Positions 15,001 to 20,605 of a DNA stretch of 29,319 nucleotides are shown here, piece by piece (positions within the stretch are counted from its first letter, which is position 1; every line of letters begins with the position of its first letter). The stretch covers positions 1 through 29,319 of the IMG/VR virus record IMGVR_UViG_3300034021_000720. One strand, given 5' to 3'. The DNA comes from a virus. Below the pieces are notes generated by a model that did not search any database, was not told the origin of the DNA, and worked only from the letters and a program-made list of their open reading frames with translations. The position numbers were made by a program, and so were the translations under genes.

Positions 15001-17419
15001 CCTTGACGACGAGGCCACGCCCAAGCGCATGGACGAGATTGATGCCGCGCTCACCAATCCGGACGCCACCGCCGAGGACATCTCCGCTCTCTCTGAAGAG
15101 CTGTCGATCCTCAACACATTTGGCGACCTCGACAACCGTTCGTCCGAGACGCTCGCACAGGGTCTCGACTGGCTCAAAGGTCAACTGCAAATGGGACGCG
15201 AAGCGTGGCGGATCAAGGAGCAGGCCCGCATCGACGAGCAGAGGGCGCGTGCCGCAGCGACCATCGAATGGCTCGGCAAAGGCACAGCAAAAAAACGCTT
15301 CGCCGACAAGGGACTCATGCAACGCATCACCGAGGTCGGGAACAACTACCTTCTCGACCACGCCAGTTTCGAGCAGTTCGTCACCGCCATGCTCCCGCCG
15401 GAGATCGCCGCGAACTTCTCCGTGCGTCTCCGCAAAGCCGACATGGCCGCGCAATCCGCAGAAATCCGCGATGGCAAAGGCATCCTTGATGCCGTCCGGG
15501 AAGGCGCGAAAGCCGCCAACATGTCAGCAGGCGATGCCATGCTCTGGCTCAAAGGAGATCAGAAAAATGCCGTAGCCTACCTTGAAGGCCGCAAAGTGAA
15601 GGACGAGCGCATCGCCATCGAACTTGCTCAAAAGATCGTCACCGGCGAGGCCGACCGAAGCAAGCTCACCGATGCCGATATCGAGACGCTCCGCAACGAA
15701 CTCGCCGCACTCCCGGCGGACACGCAAAAAGAATTCGTCACCATCAAGCGTGTCATTTTCCGTGGCGAGGATGTGAAGCTCGACATGTCCCGCGCCAAGG
15801 CCATCCAACTCCTGCTCTCATGGAACCAACCGGATGTCCAAATCAAGATGCGGAAGGAAGGATGGACCGATGAAAGCGCAGCCGACCTTAAGGCTCTCGT
15901 CAACGATCCCGTCTCCCGATCCGTCATCAACTACCTGCAAGCCCTCTACGGCAAAGGCGTAAGCATCGTGAATCCGGTCTACTCGCGAATTTTCGGCATG
16001 ACCATGCCGCAGGTCAAAAACTACGCGCCGACTCGGTTCCTCAACGCCAAAGACTCAAAGGACATCGGCCTCGACGGGTCGCCGACCGCCACCGGCACGA
16101 CTCCGAGTTTTGCCAAAACCCGTGTCACCCACTCTGCCAAGATCGCTGCAGAGGATGCCCTCACCGTGGCGCAAGGCCACATCGCCCAGCAAGCCCATTG
16201 GGTCCATTTCGCCGAACTCGCCCGCGAATTCCGCGCACTCCTCTCCTCCCCGGATGTCCGCGAATCCCTCAAGCAAAAGCACGGAGATGCCGTCCTCAAA
16301 AGCGCCGAACTCTGGGCAGACCAATTGGAACAACGAGGCGGCAACAAGGCCCGCGAATCCGCATGGCTCAACAATGTCATCGGCACAGCCATCTCCGGCA
16401 AAGCAGTCGCATCGCTCGGATTCAACCTCAAGACGCTCGCAATGCAGCTTGAAAACACGATCCGCTTCGGCCTCTCGCTCGACATGAAGCAGATCGCCTC
16501 GGCGCTCTCACAACCCGGCAACATCATTGAGGACATCCAGACCGTCTGGGAATCCGATGCCATCCAGAACCGACTCCAAGGAGGCGCAACCGCCGAGGCG
16601 CGTTTCCTTTTCTCCCGCTACGCAGGCAAACCAAACTTCGCCGCGAAGATCGCCGAGGCATCGATGACCCCGATCAACTGGCTCGACTCCGCAGGAACTT
16701 CGATCTCCAGCGCCATCGTCTACAGGGCCAACCTCGATGACGCCCTCGACGCAGGCATGCCAGAGAACCTCGCCAAGCAAGCCGCACTCAATGCCGCCAG
16801 CGAGGCCATCTACCGCTTCGCGCAGCCGGTCAGCTTTGGCCAGAAAAGCATCATGGAAAACAACGGGAATGTTTTTGCAAAAACCTTCTTCCTTTTCATG
16901 TCCGACCCGCGCCTCAAGACCGCCATCCTCGCAGATGCCGCTCGCGGGCTGGCCACAGGGCGAGGCAAAGCCAGCGAACACATCCGCCGCATCGTCGCCG
17001 TGGAACTCATGGCGCTCGTCTCCCATGTCATCTCCAGCGCATTCAAAGACACCTTTTCAGATGACGACGACGAGGAAATCTGGGGCATCGGCGGCTTTGC
17101 AAAAGCCATGCTCCTCGCCCCATTCCAAGGATTCTTCTTCGCAGGATCAGTGGCCGAGGTCGCCCTCTCCAAGCTCACCGGCCAAGGGTATTTCACCTCG
17201 TCGCAAAACCCGCTCCTCAACACCGCCGAGTCGGCAATCCGCGCCGGGTCAAACCTCGATGACGCCTTCAACTTCAGCGACCCAGACGCCATGCTCAAAG
17301 AGTGGAACAATATCTTCCGCTCGATGGCAGTCACGCCAACCATGGCCGCGCCTGCCGTCCTCCTCAACATGGTCAAGCCTGCGCTCGGCCTCTACCAAAA
17401 CGCCACCACCGAGGACTGA
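9083..17419 (+). CDS. Giant polyvalent internal virion protein (gp16 position) with ParB-like and ART-like domains
   Basis: 2778 residues. In order:
- Helical N-terminus, 1-420.
- Gly/Ala hydrophobic region, about 395-580 (LAYTGMALVPGVGPWMTGAA).
- EEIHHVAVRK at 785-794, a possible degenerate zincin.
- ParB-like domain, about 962-1042, with DGRHRATAAKELG from 1012.
- ADP-ribosyltransferase-like domain, about 1076-1385, with FHGTPHKV from 1079, YGWGLYF from 1103, and a terminal NYVVFDENLIKI. This is the pattern of ART domains in phage polyvalent proteins.
- Unrecognised low-GC domain, about 1449-1750.
- Long helical C-terminal half with a membrane-like patch (GFAKAMLLAPFQGFFFAGSV).
NYSIG-type linkers separate domains. 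Size and gene order suggest a gp16-type protein ejected into the cell, probably delivering effector domains with the DNA. Catalytic activity of each domain is not proven. Confidence 0.75.
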   Translation: MLSVTPTPVELIDDDTATRYYNEFDTLEGAERESRAEALRLWADQKDADQKREQFDTLNKIYTDFDGYVNDAGLQDFDEDSRYRTANRQFIASQFDQTPEEQQDIYSSFRDKWTESVAGKKGMSEKETFGLIKEGIDARNEVVQSVNEIPGDIALGLFDSIGQGTAVEVPKLVSIWKERNAEKLKKLPAGWESGLLQAASDYATETEGMLRNYSEPLKQVYDHLAAVTGRDTERAGETNPKSMQEIEGLADTLATMPPEVRDRAYAAVVLGAKQAGQEPKEFLEQWGESWSRTLNMFRSGSMVMQEDSAYSELQLLKEAPKVWKDTDTGKLTVYPGFDQSNAKEITPEERTELTAEAQKKFDRLQVYRELFNIADNQFDPIKKINEGGFGGFMEAMAYGSPQALAYTGMALVPGVGPWMTGAAIYSEEYNKLRLDGVNPETARSIAAPSAILQSGLERVGAKMIFGKLLAFEKLMTKIGNPARVGRAGSAGIRFGTAVVGENIVEGTQDFVTPVVQDVAAALGADVPDVDWGSTLGQWGTSRLDVLAATIPGILIGTGVATMSDGKRFNDFNERLDLYRTFGMDEAAIKRVEDNQTPQDRQVALQSEYKKLTPDNIKAGISYMESKMDEAKSMQEDPNLPTITREQGENGKPVFVVRDEKGAVAYRSEEEQAAMSAITQLFKGQLLNERNVVVDLRNQWLAEDPTNVAIESDGITAQEKLEKLQAAGNVAQIEELHRRIATSPYKDTPYDQINILGEATVEDLGEMVFRGVITLNQNSRPEDAREEIHHVAVRKALMKGSVTLDTLKGWLDATETALPDKFPGLVRDNENDIVESLARVQRAYEDGKINADEEMALPASFVDYIKRMLKAFKEVLQRAVALRGAFKQGILPGDYESFLAESVGLNQQTMVDTTRERVGGELAQGTFNYSVGQRVSTDTNPYPMEQKGKWWANEDFAQRGGQIVTMSPDEFLSQVRPLEVDEASRDNIDDLKNMMQSGRKLDPLAIYADGKEDGRHRATAAKELGMATIPVLDFRANKPEPKGNDFSIGSRASAVSTDTPSIRASNATITGPANYSIGAFHGTPHKVDKFSTEKIGTGEGAQAYGWGLYFAQAKAVGEGYRDQLGGIRLMTADGQMADNIVSTPGAKKILKEARAFWKQTKSLDGFVKQLESSKSQSKVWAAQGDNVESNSQYVKDVDEVLSAIKDTTPTPTGNLYSVELDVDDADLLDWDKPLSDQSPKVHAALQSISGNWLWQDAISGKSGEQVGGALYSTLRATFPDAEFSRDGVDASKKASEALLAAGIPGIRYLDGGSRSVNATDDRLLELAEKNNGNKEAAVDEFMRSVYDTPKAKEKMRSDLLRNFPERTSNYVVFDENLIKITEENGNRIPASEALAAPATGATNYSIGKKDKEVVVNPDETTEPGTPAPDTGIEILDPDQEGEDIPWGPTNYSIGPRSLPEVFPTIDKKLFNKIKKETSTIAAIHIDRMKVGELMGIPLQGGMFYPSIVENLKAGVVWAFNAPNVARTVARRAAANGGYVKLVLMQEGNVIGNKTFTHVWFASLEQNISSGAITKATALGELNRVRELFSNHSDSKLSTGHKKKWKSLEEAKNAIISLPQQKRASTYFKKTKVETKGEGVKIAYQQLLSKKNTKLGMPDPITLVEQMEEPAFKGMPTGAIVGIIKIDPIKDSDPILTGQQAGVPTHLSYDYVLKGKPVAKMKKITVLDEAFPETKNQILTQQHTDFPLAGAINYSIASQREIDRVNAALGGMNRGPDERLKVYERAKQKFSKLMSWNSDELGAMADTGSDETQIRRNQLLQGFGELDAILQVLPPEVRGRVGGYTVLANIAPMDVFKDGVKVSEAKNMDGAIISAWMKEGQNIGQAGKQVSLPPGYTAKENLASKRADKALADFFRDRIKKIDTELEKVLVREYTEAITKAVKQSRPKAGDNGVRKSTLGAETQKFADMVYRATLLDDEATPKRMDEIDAALTNPDATAEDISALSEELSILNTFGDLDNRSSETLAQGLDWLKGQLQMGREAWRIKEQARIDEQRARAAATIEWLGKGTAKKRFADKGLMQRITEVGNNYLLDHASFEQFVTAMLPPEIAANFSVRLRKADMAAQSAEIRDGKGILDAVREGAKAANMSAGDAMLWLKGDQKNAVAYLEGRKVKDERIAIELAQKIVTGEADRSKLTDADIETLRNELAALPADTQKEFVTIKRVIFRGEDVKLDMSRAKAIQLLLSWNQPDVQIKMRKEGWTDESAADLKALVNDPVSRSVINYLQALYGKGVSIVNPVYSRIFGMTMPQVKNYAPTRFLNAKDSKDIGLDGSPTATGTTPSFAKTRVTHSAKIAAEDALTVAQGHIAQQAHWVHFAELAREFRALLSSPDVRESLKQKHGDAVLKSAELWADQLEQRGGNKARESAWLNNVIGTAISGKAVASLGFNLKTLAMQLENTIRFGLSLDMKQIASALSQPGNIIEDIQTVWESDAIQNRLQGGATAEARFLFSRYAGKPNFAAKIAEASMTPINWLDSAGTSISSAIVYRANLDDALDAGMPENLAKQAALNAASEAIYRFAQPVSFGQKSIMENNGNVFAKTFFLFMSDPRLKTAILADAARGLATGRGKASEHIRRIVAVELMALVSHVISSAFKDTFSDDDDEEIWGIGGFAKAMLLAPFQGFFFAGSVAEVALSKLTGQGYFTSSQNPLLNTAESAIRAGSNLDDAFNFSDPDAMLKEWNNIFRSMAVTPTMAAPAVLLNMVKPALGLYQNATTED
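11859..14344 (+). repeat. Six NYSIG-type linker repeats inside the giant virion protein
   Basis: Near-identical short motifs start at residues 927 (NYSVG), 1044 (DFSIG), 1073 (NYSIG), 1402 (NYSIG), 1449 (NYSIG) and 1751 (NYSIA). They sit at the edges of the ParB-like, ART-like and unrecognised domains. The DNA encoding them differs at synonymous positions, so conservation is at protein level. They may be processing sites, docking peptides or module junctions. Confidence 0.7.
13427..14335 (+). other. Low-GC domain cassette within the giant virion protein
   Basis: Bases here are visibly more AT-rich, with A/T-ending codons, than the GC-rich sequence on either side. The segment is bounded exactly by NYSIG-type motifs at residues 1449 and 1751. 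It encodes about 300 residues including HIDRMKVGELMGIPLQGGMF and VVWAFNAPNVARTVARRAA. I do not recognise a named family. The composition step and precise boundaries suggest an acquired domain module. Confidence 0.55.
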
Positions 17420-17434
17420 TTTTTGACTAGCGAA

Positions 17435-17450
17435 TTTTGACTGATACCAT
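17435..17450 (+). repeat. TTTTGACTGATACCAT element, copy upstream of the lysis cassette
   Basis: The 16-bp word occurs exactly three times in gene-leading positions (here, 26246-26261 and 27614-27629), each ending 0-7 bases before an ATG. Related in-gene copies are at 11881 and 12241. A partial copy (TTTTGACTA) precedes this one at 17421. Promoter geometry is poor because the start codon falls where a -10 box would be. Confidence 0.7.
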
Positions 17451-17457
17451 CCACAAC

Positions 17458-17628
17458 ATGAAACCAATGAACTACCTGCTCACACAACTCGGCCAATCGT
17501 CAACATGGAGGGGCGTCCTTCTGGTCCTCACGGGGCTGGGCGTCTCGCTTAGTCCGCAGCACCAAGAAGCCATCGTGGCGGCGGGGTTAGGGCTGGTCGG
17601 CGCGATCAACATCCTCCGCAAGGGATGA
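17458..17628 (+). CDS. Holin candidate
   Basis: 56 residues from ATG 17458. A TTG-initiated extension to 17437 would run through the TTTTGACTGATACCAT element and is unlikely. Two hydrophobic stretches, WRGVLLVLTGLGVSLS and EAIVAAGLGLVGAINIL, are separated by a short polar turn (PQHQ) and followed by a basic end (RKG). This is typical of a small two-helix holin that permeabilises the inner membrane. The gene directly precedes a lipoprotein and a CHAP endolysin with overlapping stop/start codons, a standard lysis cassette. The family cannot be named from sequence alone. Confidence 0.6.
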   Translation: MKPMNYLLTQLGQSSTWRGVLLVLTGLGVSLSPQHQEAIVAAGLGLVGAINILRKG

Positions 17629-17873
17629 CCCCGGGCCGGATCGCCGCAGGAATGATCCTCTTCGCCTTTGCCTGTCTGGCACTGGCGTTCCTCACCTCCT
17701 GCGTCAGCGTTCCGATCCCGCCATTCGGCGACCGAGTCGGCGAGATGGGCAACCTGCAACTCAGCGTGTCGGTGAAATACATGCCGGTGCAAAACCCCGA
17801 CCTCCCCGCAGACGACAACCTGTCCTATGCCTGGTCGAAATTCGGCGAGGCAAAAGCCCTCAAAGACAAATGA
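17625..17873 (+). CDS. Lipoprotein, outer-membrane spanin candidate
   Basis: 82 residues. The N-terminus MTPGRIAAGMILFAFACLALAFLTSC is a lipoprotein signal peptide with lipobox LTSC, so Cys26 would be lipidated. The mature part is short with a proline-containing region (VPIPPFGDR). It lies between the holin candidate and the endolysin, where small outer-membrane spanins (Rz1-type) are often found. No inner-membrane spanin partner is obvious beside it, so it could be a stand-alone lysis lipoprotein or unrelated. Both ends overlap neighbours by four bases (ATGA), indicating translational coupling. A lipoprotein implies a Gram-negative type envelope in the host. Confidence 0.6.
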   Translation: MTPGRIAAGMILFAFACLALAFLTSCVSVPIPPFGDRVGEMGNLQLSVSVKYMPVQNPDLPADDNLSYAWSKFGEAKALKDK

Positions 17874-18415
17874 CAAAGCTCCTCGCCGAAATCGCCGCCT
17901 CACAAATCGGAGTCCGCGAGGAAGGCGGGAACAACAACGGATCGCAAATCCGAGACTACCAGCGGGCCACCGACCTAAAGCCCGCCTCATGGCCATGGTG
18001 CGCGGCCTTCGTTGATTGGTGCATGCGCGAGTGGCTCCACGCTCCCGGCGTCACCGAGTGGCTCAACCTCCAATCTTCAACGACCGAGGAATGGCGACCA
18101 AAGACCGCCCTCGCCTACGGATTCCTCGGCTGGGCGAAGTCCCGCCCCAAAACCTCGGTGATCTTGCACGAACGCGACCTCGCCCAACCCGGCGACATCG
18201 TCGTCTTCGACTTCTCGCATGTCGGAATCGTCGAATCCGATTCGGGCTTTCAGATCATCACCATCGAAGGCAACACCAACGGACGCGGAGATCGTGATTC
18301 CGAATCCGGTGACGGCGTCTGGCGCAAAGCCCGCCAGAAGACAATCGCCCGGAATTTCATCCGAATCCGCCCTGTCTTGGCACTTTCTGGCACTGCGCCT
18401 GTAAGTCGTTCGTAG
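17870..18415 (+). CDS. CHAP-domain endolysin
   Basis: 181 residues. Features of a CHAP amidase/endopeptidase are visible: a helix with SQIGVREEGGNN at the N-terminus, the nucleophile Cys44 in WPWCAAFVDWC, His117 in FSHVGIV, and EGNTNG downstream as the third active-site element. The protein would cleave peptidoglycan peptide or amide bonds at lysis. It has no signal peptide, so release through the holin is expected. The last residues (VLALSGTAPVSRS) are encoded by DNA carrying two TGGCACT repeats. The 3' end of the gene therefore doubles as the left arm of the attachment site and may have been reshaped by it. Confidence 0.8.
   Translation: MTKLLAEIAASQIGVREEGGNNNGSQIRDYQRATDLKPASWPWCAAFVDWCMREWLHAPGVTEWLNLQSSTTEEWRPKTALAYGFLGWAKSRPKTSVILHERDLAQPGDIVVFDFSHVGIVESDSGFQIITIEGNTNGRGDRDSESGDGVWRKARQKTIARNFIRIRPVLALSGTAPVSRS
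18377..18394 (+). repeat. Left pair of TGGCACT repeats, candidate integrase arm sites
   Basis: TGGCACT occurs at 18378-18384 and 18388-18394, a 10-bp step (about one helical turn). The same pair with the same 10-bp step occurs on the other side of the tRNA-derived core at 18598 and 18608. Paired, in-phase repeats on both sides of a core are what arm-type binding sites of a tyrosine integrase look like. Confidence 0.55.
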
Positions 18416-18428
18416 TCAGTAGCCGTTT

Positions 18429-18486
18429 CTCGACTCGAAATCGAACGTAGCGCAAGCTACCGCGGGTTCGAATCCCGCCCCTTCCG
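18429..18486 (+). other. attP: attP core: 3' part of tRNA-Ser(CGA)
   Basis: The segment reads as the 3' two-thirds of a class II tRNA. It has an anticodon loop CTCGAAA (18434-18440, anticodon CGA), a variable arm GTAGC-GCAA-GCTAC (18447-18460) and a T arm GCGGG-TTCGAAT-CCCGC (18462-18478). The acceptor 3' strand CCCTTCC is followed by discriminator G at 18486. The acceptor 5' strand and D arm are absent upstream and no CCA follows, so this is not a functional tRNA gene. Integration into a host tRNA-Ser gene would rebuild it. The position between endolysin and integrase, with integrase downstream, fits a phage attachment site. Confidence 0.75.
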
Positions 18487-18489
18487 CTC

Positions 18490-18515
18490 CTCCAGTAAAG
18501 CCTCTGGAGCCTTTT
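18490..18515 (+). terminator. Possible intrinsic terminator after the attP core
   Basis: CTCCAG (18490-18495) can pair with CTGGAG (18504-18509) around an 8-base loop, followed by CCTTTT. The stem is only six base pairs and the T run is short, so efficiency is doubtful. It would separate the late/lysis genes from integrase. It could instead be the terminator of the host tRNA carried along with the core. Confidence 0.35.
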
Positions 18516-18596
18516 CCCAAGCGGGTCTCCGGTCACCCCTCATCTTTTGCTTCGTGTTTTTTTCTGTTGCGTGGTTTTGCTTTTGAGGGGATGTTT

Positions 18597-18614
18597 TTGG
18601 CACTAGTTGGCACT
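18597..18614 (+). repeat. Right pair of TTGGCACT repeats, candidate integrase arm sites
   Basis: TTGGCACT at 18597-18604 and 18607-18614, again 10 bp apart, immediately upstream of the integrase start. The pair mirrors the one at 18377-18394. Occupancy could also repress integrase transcription, since these sites lie only 26-43 bases before the ATG. Confidence 0.55.
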
Positions 18615-18639
18615 GACTGCCAAAACACCAACCAACAGA

Positions 18640-19638
18640 ATGAAACACAATCCCTATGCAGTTCGGTTTGAAGATTCGCGAAATCGATGGGTGCTGGATT
18701 TGAAGGCGTCCCATTTCGGGGATCGGAAACGGATGTTTTTTGAGACCGAGTTGGAGGCGCATTCGGAGGGGGCGCGGTTGGTGGATGTGTTGCGCGAGAA
18801 GGGGCGCGAAGGAGTGAGGAGCGAGGAGGGCGGGATGTCGGTGGCGGTGGCGACACGAATGTTTGCGGCGGAGAATGCGACGAAATCGAAGTCGCATTTC
18901 GCGAAGGTCGAGATGCTGTGCAAGGAACTCAATGCCCGCTGGGCTGGTCCGGTCGCGGCGATTGAGCCGGTGGCTTTGACTCGGTGGCTTAACCAGACCT
19001 CGGATTCACCGACGACTAGGGCGATGTGGTTTCGCTATGCGCGGATGTTTTTCCGTTGGGCTGCGAGGATGAGGTTCATCGAGCGGTCTCCGGTCGAGGG
19101 GATGCGGAGTCCGAAGGCGACCCCGGCGCGAAACATTTTGACGGCTTCGCAAATGAAGGAACTTTTGAAGGAGACGATGCCGGACGAGATTCGGGCGTTG
19201 CTTTTGCTAGGCGGGTTCGCGGGCCTGCGGACGATTGAGGTGGCGCGGATGAATTGGGAGGATGTGGATTTCAAATCGAAGCAAATCCACATTCGGCCCG
19301 AGGTCTCGAAACAGACCACGGGAATGCTGGAGCGGGTCGTGGACATGACCGAGCCGTTGGTGAAGCGGAGGGAATTTTTCAAGGGGAAGAAGGGGGTGAT
19401 CGTGAAAGGATCGCTAGAGGCGCTGCATGAGGCGCGGCGGCGAGTGGCGCTTGGGATTGGCTGGGAGGGCTGGCCAGAAAATGCGCTTCGGCATTCGTTC
19501 GCGACCTACCACTTGGGTCGCTGCGGCAACGCCGGGTTGACCGCTTACCAGATGGGCCACACCTCGCCCGCGATGGTGCAGCGAGTCTATGCGGTTCCAG
19601 CCGTGCGGGCCGACTGGAAGGCTTTCTGGAGGATTTGA
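18640..19638 (+). CDS. int: Tyrosine site-specific integrase
   Basis: 332 residues from ATG 18640. A TTG start at 18607 would fall inside an arm repeat and is less likely. An N-terminal SAM-like core-binding domain (about 75-150) precedes the catalytic domain. Catalytic residues visible are Arg197 (GLRTIE), Lys224 (SKQT), Arg284 (ALRHSF), His307 (MGHTSP) and the nucleophile Tyr317 (VYAVP). In the usual H-x-x-R motif the first His is Asn281 (NALR), a substitution tolerated in some tyrosine recombinases. It would integrate the phage at the tRNA-Ser-derived attP immediately upstream. It is transcribed in the same direction as all other genes. The likely recombination directionality partner is the small HTH gene at 20620. 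Confidence 0.88.
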   Translation: MKHNPYAVRFEDSRNRWVLDLKASHFGDRKRMFFETELEAHSEGARLVDVLREKGREGVRSEEGGMSVAVATRMFAAENATKSKSHFAKVEMLCKELNARWAGPVAAIEPVALTRWLNQTSDSPTTRAMWFRYARMFFRWAARMRFIERSPVEGMRSPKATPARNILTASQMKELLKETMPDEIRALLLLGGFAGLRTIEVARMNWEDVDFKSKQIHIRPEVSKQTTGMLERVVDMTEPLVKRREFFKGKKGVIVKGSLEALHEARRRVALGIGWEGWPENALRHSFATYHLGRCGNAGLTAYQMGHTSPAMVQRVYAVPAVRADWKAFWRI

Positions 19639-19641
19639 CCT

Positions 19642-19824
19642 ATGCCCTACGCGAACAAAAAAACGCAGCAAAAGTTCATGGCGAAGCAGTATGCGGATCG
19701 CTACCGCACGGACGATAAATTCAAGGAGGCGGAGAAGGTTCGCAAGGCGGATTGGTATCAGAGGAACCGCGAGAAGGTGATTGCGCGTGTTATGGAGAAC
19801 AAGGCAAAGAAGGTGAAGCGATGA
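19642..19824 (+). CDS. Small highly basic protein of unknown function
   Basis: 60 residues, with about a third Lys/Arg (MPYANKKTQQKFMAKQYADRY, then REKVIARVMENKAKKVKR). It probably forms one charged helix. Such short K/R/Y/W-rich proteins recur near phage integrases and HNH genes and might bind nucleic acid, but no defined motif is present. It starts three bases after the integrase stop and overlaps the next start (ATGA), so all three genes are probably co-transcribed. Confidence 0.5.
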   Translation: MPYANKKTQQKFMAKQYADRYRTDDKFKEAEKVRKADWYQRNREKVIARVMENKAKKVKR

Positions 19825-19997
19825 GCGTTATCATTGTTTCCGGTTGGTTGTTTCTCTTTGTGGCGTCTTGCTTATTCATGGGCGAATACGCGCCAGCTGG
19901 TAATTGGTGGAACAAAACATGGTTCGGAATTTACATTTTCTGCATGGTAGTTTTAGGGGTTGCCGTGATTTATTTTAGTTTTTTTTCGGTGAAATAA
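19821..19997 (+). CDS. Small two-helix membrane protein, unknown
   Basis: 58 residues. Two hydrophobic segments are clear, VIIVSGWLFLFVASCLFMG and FGIYIFCMVVLGVAVIYFSFF, separated by a polar aromatic loop (NWWNKTW). The ATG overlaps the upstream TGA by four bases. The gene is more AT-rich than its neighbours. In a lysogenic conversion position next to integrase it could act in superinfection exclusion or at the host membrane, but this is inference from location only. Confidence 0.5.
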   Translation: MSVIIVSGWLFLFVASCLFMGEYAPAGNWWNKTWFGIYIFCMVVLGVAVIYFSFFSVK

Positions 19998-20232
19998 AAT
20001 TGCCGCGCAGCCAGCATTCATGCGGGTTGGCGGGCGGATGGACGGTTTTGATTTGGGGCGCTGGTCAAGTCCCCTCGCCTGCAGAGCGTCTGTTTAAGCG
20101 GGTGAATTTTTATTTCGGCCTGCGGATCATTTGCCCATGCGGTTGTCAAGTGTTTTTTTATGGTAGGTGATCACCGCATTGAAGAATAATTCTTGTGTGG
20201 TTTTAGTAACCTCGGCTAAAAGTTTTTTCGTC
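19998..20232 (+). promoter_or_regulatory. Non-coding control region before the small regulator genes
   Basis: About 235 bases with no convincing gene. It includes an AT-rich stretch around 20100-20160, the near-palindrome AAGAATAATTCTT at 20180-20192, and the first GGTTTTAGTAACC at 20199-20211. A weak promoter can be drawn (TTGAAG at 20179, 17-base spacer, TTTAGT at 20202) whose -10 box overlaps that repeat. This would suit repression by a protein bound to the repeat, but box scores are poor. Confidence 0.35.
20199..20211 (+). repeat. GGTTTTAGTAACC element, copy 1 (operator candidate)
   Basis: 13-bp imperfect palindrome (GGTT-TTAGT-AACC) located 21 bases before the first ribbon-helix-helix gene. 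Two more exact copies lie at 20536-20548 and 20606-20618. Three exact 13-mers within 420 bases beside DNA-binding genes suggest operators. Confidence 0.6.
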
Positions 20233-20481
20233 ATGCCAAACCAACACTCCACCGACAAAGAAGTGATCGGATTTTATATCCCTCGCACATTGGCGGCACG
20301 GGTTCGCAAAGCTGCCAAATCCCGTGGGCTGACAATCACCGCTTTCATTGAAGAAACTCTTACCCATGCCACTCGCAAAACCATTCTCGCGCCAGAGGAC
20401 TACCTCGCCATCGCCGAAGCCACAAAAAGAGCTGCTGGCCGTGTGGCTTCCAAGAGAGCTAGTCGCCCGAGTAAAAATTGA
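20233..20481 (+). CDS. Ribbon-helix-helix regulator 1
   Basis: 82 residues from ATG 20233. A longer form from 20167 would read through the operator-like repeat and adds an unconvincing N-terminus. The segment EVIGFYIPRTLAARVRKAAKSRGLTITAFIEETL has the beta strand followed by two helices of a ribbon-helix-helix (Arc/CopG/MetJ) domain. The tail is Lys/Arg-rich (KRAAGRVASKRASRPSKN). Such proteins dimerise and insert a beta ribbon into the DNA major groove. It probably binds the GGTTTTAGTAACC sites around it and controls early or lysogeny genes. Its last 116 bases are shared in another frame with the next gene. Confidence 0.6.
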   Translation: MPNQHSTDKEVIGFYIPRTLAARVRKAAKSRGLTITAFIEETLTHATRKTILAPEDYLAIAEATKRAAGRVASKRASRPSKN

Positions 20482-20587
20482 GGCGGAAGCAGGCAAAAGA
20501 CCAACCAGTCGGCAGGTCGAGTTTTTTTTGGAGCAGGTTTTAGTAACCCGCCAAGTTAAAGATGCATACATAAAGTCGCTAGAATAA
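20366..20587 (+). CDS. Ribbon-helix-helix regulator 2, overlapping the first
   Basis: 73 residues from ATG 20366. A start at 20348 is also possible. LLAVWLPRELVARVKIEAEAGKRPTSRQVEFFLEQVL matches the strand-helix-helix pattern of regulator 1 (IP/LPR-[ET]-L-[AV]-ARV). The two are probably paralogues, although they are read in different frames and overlap by 116 bases. Its codons for VLVT form the second GGTTTTAGTAACC repeat. It could be an alternative repressor or a heterodimer partner. The N-terminal 20 residues (PFSRQRTTSPSPKPQ) look unstructured, as expected where the DNA is constrained by the other frame. Confidence 0.5.
   Translation: MPLAKPFSRQRTTSPSPKPQKELLAVWLPRELVARVKIEAEAGKRPTSRQVEFFLEQVLVTRQVKDAYIKSLE
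20536..20548 (+). repeat. GGTTTTAGTAACC element, copy 2 (inside regulator 2)
   Basis: Exact copy of the 13-mer at 20199 and 20606. Here it is translated as VLVT in the second ribbon-helix-helix gene. Confidence 0.6.
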
Positions 20588-20605
20588 ACAATTTTTTTAT
20601 AGAAA

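Noticed and set aside
17437-17457. Upstream TTG starts extending the holin candidate, and likewise at 27601 for terS
   Set aside because: Both extensions would translate the shared TTTTGACTGATACCAT element. An ATG follows at once with the normal A/C-rich leader.
17437-17460. TTGACT as a -35 box of a sigma-70 promoter in the TTTTGACTGATACCAT element
   Set aside because: The matching -10 position falls on or past the start codon in all three leader copies and has no TATAAT-like sequence.
18429-18486. Functional tRNA-Ser gene
   Set aside because: The acceptor 5' strand and D arm are missing upstream and the anticodon stem has a mismatch at its base. It is the 3' part of a tRNA used as an attachment core.
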